Shown one piece after another: positions 22,762-27,025 of a DNA stretch of 27,025 nt. Location: positions 1 through 27,025 of the forward strand of contig CAMDHB010000004.1 in the NCBI GenBank assembly GCA_945897655.1, written 5' to 3'. The notes under the pieces were generated by a model that saw only the letters and a program-made list of their open reading frames with translations, was not told where the DNA came from and made no database searches. The DNA is from Pseudorhodobacter antarcticus (lineage in GTDB: Bacteria; Pseudomonadota; Alphaproteobacteria; Rhodobacterales; Rhodobacteraceae). The position numbers were made by a program, and so were the translations under genes. Positions within the stretch are counted from its first letter, which is position 1; each line of letters starts with the position of its first letter.

Positions 22762-23142
22762 ATGGCAGATTTGATCCAGTCGCTGTCGTATTCCGCCTCG
22801 GGGATGGAGGCGCAGGCCGCACGGTTGCGGCACGTTGCAGAAAACATATCGAATGCGGATACGCCGGGCTATCGTCGCAAGCTTGTGTCGTTCCAGGAAG
22901 ATTTCGCCACGGGTGAGGTTGCGACCGGCCCGGTCATGCTGGACAGAAGCCAGTTGGCACAGGTTTTCGACCCCGGAAACCCGTTGGCGGATGAGACCGG
23001 TCACTATGAGGGATCGAATGTCGATCTGGTGATCGAGGTTGCTGACGCGCGCGAAGCGCAGCGCAGCTATGAGGCGAACCTCAAATTATTCGATCAGGCC
23101 CGGCAAATGACCCAAGGCCTGTTCGAACTGTTGCGGAGATAG
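22762..23142 (+). CDS. flgC: Flagellar proximal rod protein FlgC
   Basis: This 126-residue protein has the rod/hook motif ENISNADTPGYRRKLVSF (about 28-45) and the conserved C-terminal heptad helix DLVIEVADAREAQRSYEANLKLFDQARQM. FlgC joins FlgB and FlgF in the proximal rod. The start lies two bases after the flgB stop. The length is near the lower end of the family, and nothing essential seems to be missing. Confidence 0.94.
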   Translation: MADLIQSLSYSASGMEAQAARLRHVAENISNADTPGYRRKLVSFQEDFATGEVATGPVMLDRSQLAQVFDPGNPLADETGHYEGSNVDLVIEVADAREAQRSYEANLKLFDQARQMTQGLFELLRR

Positions 23143-23150
23143 GATCCAGA

Positions 23151-23438
23151 ATGGACGTCGTTACTTCACTTGCCGCACAGAATTACGCGAAAGCGCACTC
23201 GGCTGCGGCCCCTAACCCGCAGCCGGGTGGCGAAACCGGATTTGCCAAGTTTGCCCAAAGCTTTGCCGATACGCTGGCCCGGGGCGAACAAACGGCGCGG
23301 TCGGCCATGACCGGCGGTGCAGACCCTCATGCGCTGGTTGAGGCGCTGGCCAAGTCGCAGCAGGCGGTCGAGACGGTCGCCACTGTGCGGGACCGCGTGG
23401 TCGAGGCGTATCAGGAAATCCTGAGGATGCCGGTATGA
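23151..23438 (+). CDS. fliE: Flagellar hook-basal body protein FliE
   Basis: The 95-residue protein matches FliE in size and in its C-terminal block (GADPHALVEALAKSQQAVETVATVRDRVVEAYQEILRMPV), with an amphipathic FAKFAQSFADTL helix in the middle. FliE links the MS ring to the proximal rod and is among the first exported subunits. The gene follows flgC by eight bases and overlaps fliQ by four (ATGA). Confidence 0.93.
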   Translation: MDVVTSLAAQNYAKAHSAAAPNPQPGGETGFAKFAQSFADTLARGEQTARSAMTGGADPHALVEALAKSQQAVETVATVRDRVVEAYQEILRMPV

Positions 23439-23701
23439 CCGAGAGCCTGCTGTTTGATGTGCTGCGCGAGGGGTTGTGGATCACGGTCCTGATCTCGATG
23501 CCGATGCTGGCGGTTGGGTTGGTGGTGGGTCTGGTGGTGGGCCTGTTTCAGGCGCTGACTTCAATCCAGGAAAACACGCTGACCTTTGTGCCCAAGGTGG
23601 CGGCGATGATGGTGGTGTTCTGGGTATCGATGAGCTTCATGACCTCGACAATCGTCAGCTTCTTTACCGGCACATTGGTGCCAATGATTGCGGGAAGCTG
23701 A
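23435..23701 (+). CDS. fliQ: Flagellar export gate protein FliQ
   Basis: The 88-residue, two-helix membrane protein matches FliQ: LREGLWITVLISMPMLAVGLVVGLVVGLFQALTSIQENTLTFVPKVAAMMVVFWVSMSFM. Four copies assemble with FliP and FliR into the export gate in the centre of the MS ring. It sits between fliE and flgF rather than beside fliP and fliR. Its start overlaps the fliE stop. Confidence 0.95.
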   Translation: MTESLLFDVLREGLWITVLISMPMLAVGLVVGLVVGLFQALTSIQENTLTFVPKVAAMMVVFWVSMSFMTSTIVSFFTGTLVPMIAGS

Positions 23702-23704
23702 CGG

Positions 23705-24415
23705 ATGGATGCGTCAGGCTATGTCACCTTGTCGCGGCAAAGCGGGCTTCTGAACCAGATGCAAAGCATTGCCAACAACATCGCCAACTCGGCCACAATC
23801 GGCTTTCGGCGAGAGGGATTGGTTTTTTCCGAATATATTCAGTCGACTGGCGAGGGGCCTTCGCTGTCGATGGGCTATGGCAACGCCCGGGTTGTGGACC
23901 TGTTGCAGGCCGGGCTGACCGAGACCGGGGGCAGCTTTGACCTGGCGATCGAGGGTGACGGGTTCTTCATGATCGACACGCCGCAGGGGCAGCAACTGAC
24001 CCGGTCGGGGGCATTCATGCCGGGGCCAGATGGCACGCTGAAAACCGGTGATGGGTATGATGTGCTGGATGCCGGTGGATCGACGATCTTTGTGCCGCCG
24101 GATGCGCGCGGCTTGTCCGTCGCGCGTGATGGGACTGTCTCGGCGGATGGGGTGCCGCTGGCGCGGATCGGGCTGTGGCAACCCACCAATCCAATGAGCC
24201 TGACCCACCAGTCGGGGACCAGGTTCACGGCGGATGGGGTCGAACCTGCGACGGATGGCGCCATCATTCATGGCTATCTGGAGGAAAGCAACGTCGACCC
24301 GCTGCGCGAGATTGCCGACATGATCTCGGTTCAGCGGGCCTATGAACTGGGCCAGAGCTTTCTGGACCGCGAGGATGAACGCGCGCGTGCCGTCATCCAG
24401 ACTTTGGGAAGGTAA
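23705..24415 (+). CDS. flgF: Flagellar rod protein FlgF
   Basis: The 236-residue protein has the N-terminal rod motif SIANNIANSATIGFRREGLVFSEY, the FDLAIEGDGFFMIDTPQGQQLTRSGAF central block and the C-terminal YLEESNVDPLREIADMISVQRAYELGQSF. This layout fits FlgF, the proximal rod subunit that adjoins FlgG. It starts three bases after fliQ and is a paralogue of the next gene. Confidence 0.93.
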   Translation: MDASGYVTLSRQSGLLNQMQSIANNIANSATIGFRREGLVFSEYIQSTGEGPSLSMGYGNARVVDLLQAGLTETGGSFDLAIEGDGFFMIDTPQGQQLTRSGAFMPGPDGTLKTGDGYDVLDAGGSTIFVPPDARGLSVARDGTVSADGVPLARIGLWQPTNPMSLTHQSGTRFTADGVEPATDGAIIHGYLEESNVDPLREIADMISVQRAYELGQSFLDREDERARAVIQTLGR

Positions 24416-24418
24416 CCG

Positions 24419-25204
24419 ATGAACGCCCTGCAAATTGCCGCCTCGGGGATGAGCGCACAGCAAATGAAGGTTGAGGTGGTGTCGAACAACCTGGCCAACA
24501 TGTCGACCACCGGCTACAACGCTCGCCGCGCCGATTTTGCCGACTTGATGTACCAGCAGGTGCAGCGGCCCGGCACAATCTCGGCACAGGATGGCACCAT
24601 GCTGCCAACCGGGGTTCAACTGGGTCTGGGCGTGCGTCCGTCTTCAGTGTCGGTGGTGCTGGCCCAAGGCACATTGAGCCAGACCAGTGGCGATCTGGAT
24701 ATGGCGATCGAGGGGCGGGGGTATATCGAGGTCACCCTGCCCTCGGGCGGGGCAGCATATACCCGCGATGGGGCGCTGAAACGATCCGCCGACGGACAGA
24801 TCGTCACGTCAGATGGCTATGCGGTCGCGCCGGGACTGACAATTCCGACAGACGCCAAAAGCATTTCAATCAATGCCAATGGCGAGGTTTACGCCTATTT
24901 CACGGATCAGATTGAGCCCACGCTGCTAGGGCAATTCACCTTGGCAACCTTCACCAATGAAAAGGGGCTGGAGGCGATGGGGTCGAACCTGTTCATCGAA
25001 AGCCCGGCCTCCGGGCCCGCCACGGTGGGCACGCCCGGTCTGGATGGGGTGGGCCTGTTGCGGCAGGGCTATCTTGAAGAAAGCTCAGTCGATGCTGTGC
25101 GCGAAGTGACGGAACTGATCAAGGCGCAGCGCGGGTATGAGTTGAATGCGAAGGTGATCACCGCTGTCGACCAGATGATGTCCACAACCACGCAGGTGAA
25201 GTGA
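24419..25204 (+). CDS. flgG: Flagellar distal rod protein FlgG
   Basis: This 261-residue protein has the expected length for FlgG and its signatures: MNALQIAASGMSAQQMKVEVVSNNLANMSTTGYNARRADF, LDMAIEGRGYIEVTLPSGGAAYTRDGALKRSADGQIVTSDGYAV, and the C-terminal GYLEESSVDAVREVTELIKAQRGYELNAKVI. FlgG forms the distal rod that passes through the P and L rings. Its stop overlaps the flgA start (TGATG). Confidence 0.95.
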   Translation: MNALQIAASGMSAQQMKVEVVSNNLANMSTTGYNARRADFADLMYQQVQRPGTISAQDGTMLPTGVQLGLGVRPSSVSVVLAQGTLSQTSGDLDMAIEGRGYIEVTLPSGGAAYTRDGALKRSADGQIVTSDGYAVAPGLTIPTDAKSISINANGEVYAYFTDQIEPTLLGQFTLATFTNEKGLEAMGSNLFIESPASGPATVGTPGLDGVGLLRQGYLEESSVDAVREVTELIKAQRGYELNAKVITAVDQMMSTTTQVK

Positions 25205-25635
25205 TGCGGGTCCTGGTTCTTGTCTTGGCGGTAGCGGGGCCGCAGATGGCCGCAGCGGACAGCATCGTGGCCACGCGCACAATCCGGGCGCAAACCGTGC
25301 TTACTGCCGAGGATTTCACCCTTGTGGACGCCGATATTCCGGGGGCGCTGACCGACCCTGTCGCCGTCGTCGGGCAGGAAGCGAGGGTCACACTCTATGC
25401 CGGGCGGCCAATCGTGGCGTCCGACCTCGTCTCGGCCGCTTTGGTGGAGCGGAACCAGACGGTCAGCCTCGTGTTTCGCTCGGCCGGATTGTCGATTTTG
25501 ACCGAGGGGGGCGCGCTGACCCGGGGCGGGGTGGGCGACCAGATCAAGGTGATGAACCTGGCCTCACGCATGACTGTCACCGGAATCATCGGCACGGACG
25601 GAACCGTTCTGGTCAATGCGGGGAATGAAGGATGA
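25204..25635 (+). CDS. flgA: Flagellar P-ring assembly chaperone FlgA
   Basis: The 143-residue protein has a signal peptide (MRVLVLVLAVAGPQMAAA|D) and a SAF/FlgA domain: ATRTIRAQTVLTAEDFTLVDADIPGAL, TLYAGRPIVASDL, VSLVFRSAGLSILTEGGALTRGGVGDQIKVMNLASRMTVTGII. FlgA is a periplasmic chaperone for FlgI. It is shorter than the enterobacterial form, as is usual in Alphaproteobacteria that lack the N-terminal extension. Either ATG 25204 or the GTG one codon earlier may be used. The stop overlaps flgH by four bases. Confidence 0.92.
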   Translation: MRVLVLVLAVAGPQMAAADSIVATRTIRAQTVLTAEDFTLVDADIPGALTDPVAVVGQEARVTLYAGRPIVASDLVSAALVERNQTVSLVFRSAGLSILTEGGALTRGGVGDQIKVMNLASRMTVTGIIGTDGTVLVNAGNEG

Positions 25636-26357
25636 ACTTGATGCGCCTGACACTGATGTTGGCCGTGTTTGTGGCCGGATGCGGCGATCTGAACCGCGTG
25701 GGACGGGCGCCCGCGTTCTCGCCGCTACAAGACAGCTATCAGCATTCCGCGATGTATTCGACACTGCCGGTGGATACCGATGACCGTGGCCCGGTTGACC
25801 GCAGTTCGCTGTGGACGTCGCAACGCACCTCTCTGCTGGGGGATCACCGGGCCGGGTCCCGCGGTGACATCCTCACGGTTGTGGTTGAGATCAATGATCA
25901 GGCACAGTTCGCCAATTCGACCGACCGCAGTCGTGACGGCGCGGAGACAATGGGGGTTCCCTCGCTGTTTGGGATTCCGCAGCGGGTGGATGCAGGCATG
26001 CCAGAAGGCGCAAGCTCGGCCAGTTTGGTGTCGACCCAGTCATCCTCGACTTTCAGTGGCGATGGCGCGGTCGCCCGCAACGAGAAGGTCACCTTGCGAC
26101 TGGCCGTCACCGTGGTGGAGGAATTGCCGAACGGCGTGCTGCGAATCGAGGGGCAACAAGAGGTGCGCGTCAACAATGAGATGCGAGAGTTGATCATCAG
26201 CGGCTATGTGCGGCCCGATGACATCTCGCGCCAGAACGAAATCACCTATGACAAGATCGCCCAAGCCCAGATTTCCTATGGAGGACGCGGGGTTATCATG
26301 GATGCCCAACAACCGCGCTATGGCCAGCAGCTGATCGACCAGCTTGTGCCGTTCTGA
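25632..26357 (+). CDS. flgH: Flagellar L-ring lipoprotein FlgH
   Basis: The 241-residue protein has a lipoprotein signal with the lipobox VAGC (lipidated C17). It carries the FlgH motifs SLWTSQRTSLLGDHRAGSRGDILTVVVEINDQAQFAN and LRIEGQQEVRVNNEMRELIISGYVRPDDISRQNEITYDKIAQAQISYGGRG. FlgH forms the L ring in the outer membrane. The start overlaps flgA (ATGA) and the stop overlaps fliL by one base. Confidence 0.96.
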   Translation: MNLMRLTLMLAVFVAGCGDLNRVGRAPAFSPLQDSYQHSAMYSTLPVDTDDRGPVDRSSLWTSQRTSLLGDHRAGSRGDILTVVVEINDQAQFANSTDRSRDGAETMGVPSLFGIPQRVDAGMPEGASSASLVSTQSSSTFSGDGAVARNEKVTLRLAVTVVEELPNGVLRIEGQQEVRVNNEMRELIISGYVRPDDISRQNEITYDKIAQAQISYGGRGVIMDAQQPRYGQQLIDQLVPF

Positions 26358-26818
26358 TGGCCATGATCAGAAAGCTTATTCCCCTTCTGCTGGGCCTGTT
26401 CGGCCTGGGCATCGGGATCGGGGCGGGACTCTTTCTGCGTCCCGCGCCCGAGGAGACCGCGGTTCATGCAGAAGAGCCTTTGGACCCAGCTCTGGCCCCC
26501 GAATATGTCAAGCTTGCGAACCAGTTCATCGTTCCAGTGATGGCGAAGGGTCGCGTCGGTGCGATGGTGATCCTGTCGCTGAGCCTGGAGGTCAGCAATG
26601 GCGCAACGCAGGAGGTCTACAAGATTGAACCAAAGTTGCGGGATGTCTTCTTGCAGGTGATGTTCGATCACGCCAATGCGGGCGGGTTCAACGGATCCTT
26701 CACCGATGGGGCAAACCTGCTGTTGTTGCGCAAGGCGCTGATGGAGGCCGCCAGGGGCGTATTGAAGGACACGGTCAAGGATGTGCTGATTGTGGATATC
26801 GTCCGGCAGGACAGTTGA
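26357..26818 (+). CDS. fliL: Flagellar basal body-associated FliL-like protein
   Basis: The 153-residue protein has one N-terminal membrane helix (IRKLIPLLLGLFGLGIGIGAGLFL) and a periplasmic domain (about 50-150) with YVKLANQFIVPVMAKGRVGAMVILSLSLEV and a C-terminal DTVKDVLIVDIVRQDS. This fits the FliL family, which surrounds the stator and affects torque and motility. Position at the end of the flgB-flgH operon supports the call, although the domain is divergent. It overlaps flgH by one base and converges on the next gene with an 11-base gap. Confidence 0.8.
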   Translation: MAMIRKLIPLLLGLFGLGIGIGAGLFLRPAPEETAVHAEEPLDPALAPEYVKLANQFIVPVMAKGRVGAMVILSLSLEVSNGATQEVYKIEPKLRDVFLQVMFDHANAGGFNGSFTDGANLLLLRKALMEAARGVLKDTVKDVLIVDIVRQDS

Positions 26819-26829
26819 CGCCATAGCGG

Positions 26830-27025
26830 TCAGCGGTTCTGCAGCTTGCCAATCACGGCATTGCGCCCAAAGGCGAGGGCGGCGCTCTGGCGCGCCTCGA
26901 CCCAGTCAAGGGTTTGTTGTGCCAGAAGCAGGTTGATTTCGGCCCTGCGGTGGTCGGCCCAGTTTTCATAGCGCATCGCCACCTCCCCCGCGATAATCGG
27001 GTTCAAGTCGGTCTGAGCGGCAGGC
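26830..27025 (-). CDS. Unrecognised protein, C-terminal part (5' end beyond window)
   Basis: The minus-strand frame is open from the window edge to a TGA at 26830-26832, giving about 65 residues. They include MRYENWADHRRAEINLLLAQQTLDWVEARQSA and end AVIGKLQNR. The segment is strongly helical and charged, with heptad-like spacing, as in a helical or coiled-coil protein. It converges on the flagellar operon, so a flagellar role is possible, but I do not recognise the family. Confidence 0.55.
   Translation of the reverse strand, partial: PAAQTDLNPIIAGEVAMRYENWADHRRAEINLLLAQQTLDWVEARQSAALAFGRNAVIGKLQNR

Overview
The window looks like a chromosomal segment from an alphaproteobacterium of the Rhodobacteraceae (Rhodobacterales). 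The evidence is high GC content and dense packing of short operons. There is an alphaproteobacterial LexA operator (GAAC-N7-GAAC) in front of imuB. RTX proteins lack N-terminal signal peptides. A DUF3563 microprotein sits before leuC. The flagellar operon has the order flgB-flgC-fliE-fliQ-flgF-flgG-flgA-flgH-fliL with a divergent fliI. No tRNA, rRNA, transposase, integrase or CRISPR array was seen, and no stretch over 300 bases lacks a gene.

Layout. 1-246: 3' end of an RTX protein, sharing a bidirectional terminator with a convergent cytochrome c' gene (322-759, minus). 980-2641: imuB, a Y-family polymerase-like SOS mutagenesis protein with a LexA box at its start and no imuA or dnaE2 beside it. 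2757-4430 (minus): an RTX protein with seven ~59-residue repeats, probably a seven-bladed propeller. 4548-8153: rnr (RNase R), followed by two tandem AT-rich palindromes, then an MltB-type lytic transglycosylase. 8163-9976 (minus): an OpgC-type membrane acyltransferase and a DoxX protein. 10156-11050 (minus): rsfS-rlmH, a ribosome maturation and silencing pair. 11152-11796 (minus): an exported SOUL/heme-binding protein. 11959-12117: DUF3563 microprotein.

12336-17005 holds leuC and leuD, both subunits of isopropylmalate isomerase, separated by about 2.7 kb. In between lie a HupE/UreJ-type membrane protein with a large periplasmic domain, an uncharacterised five-TM protein in the same operon, and a divergently transcribed periplasmic DUF4198 protein. 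The start codons of the two divergent genes overlap within one CATG, and both predicted mature proteins begin with His-Glu. I infer a metal-uptake module; this is the least ordinary part of the window.

17173-20987: a seven-TM hypothetical protein whose gene overlaps an endonuclease/exonuclease/phosphatase-like gene with altered catalytic motifs, then a NAD(P)-binding epimerase-like gene (minus) and its divergent LysR regulator.

20984-26818: flagellar genes. fliI (export ATPase) is on the minus strand. A nine-gene operon on the plus strand encodes proximal rod (FlgB, FlgC, FlgF), rod-MS ring junction (FliE), export gate (FliQ), distal rod (FlgG), P-ring chaperone (FlgA), L-ring (FlgH) and FliL. 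A CtrA-like site lies in the fliI-flgB gap. The window ends in the 3' part of an unrecognised minus-strand gene.

Most of the window is housekeeping sequence. I did not find a clearly new defence or mobile system. The best leads are the HupE/DUF4198/five-TM block inside leuC-leuD, the propeller-RTX protein, and the lone SOS-controlled imuB.
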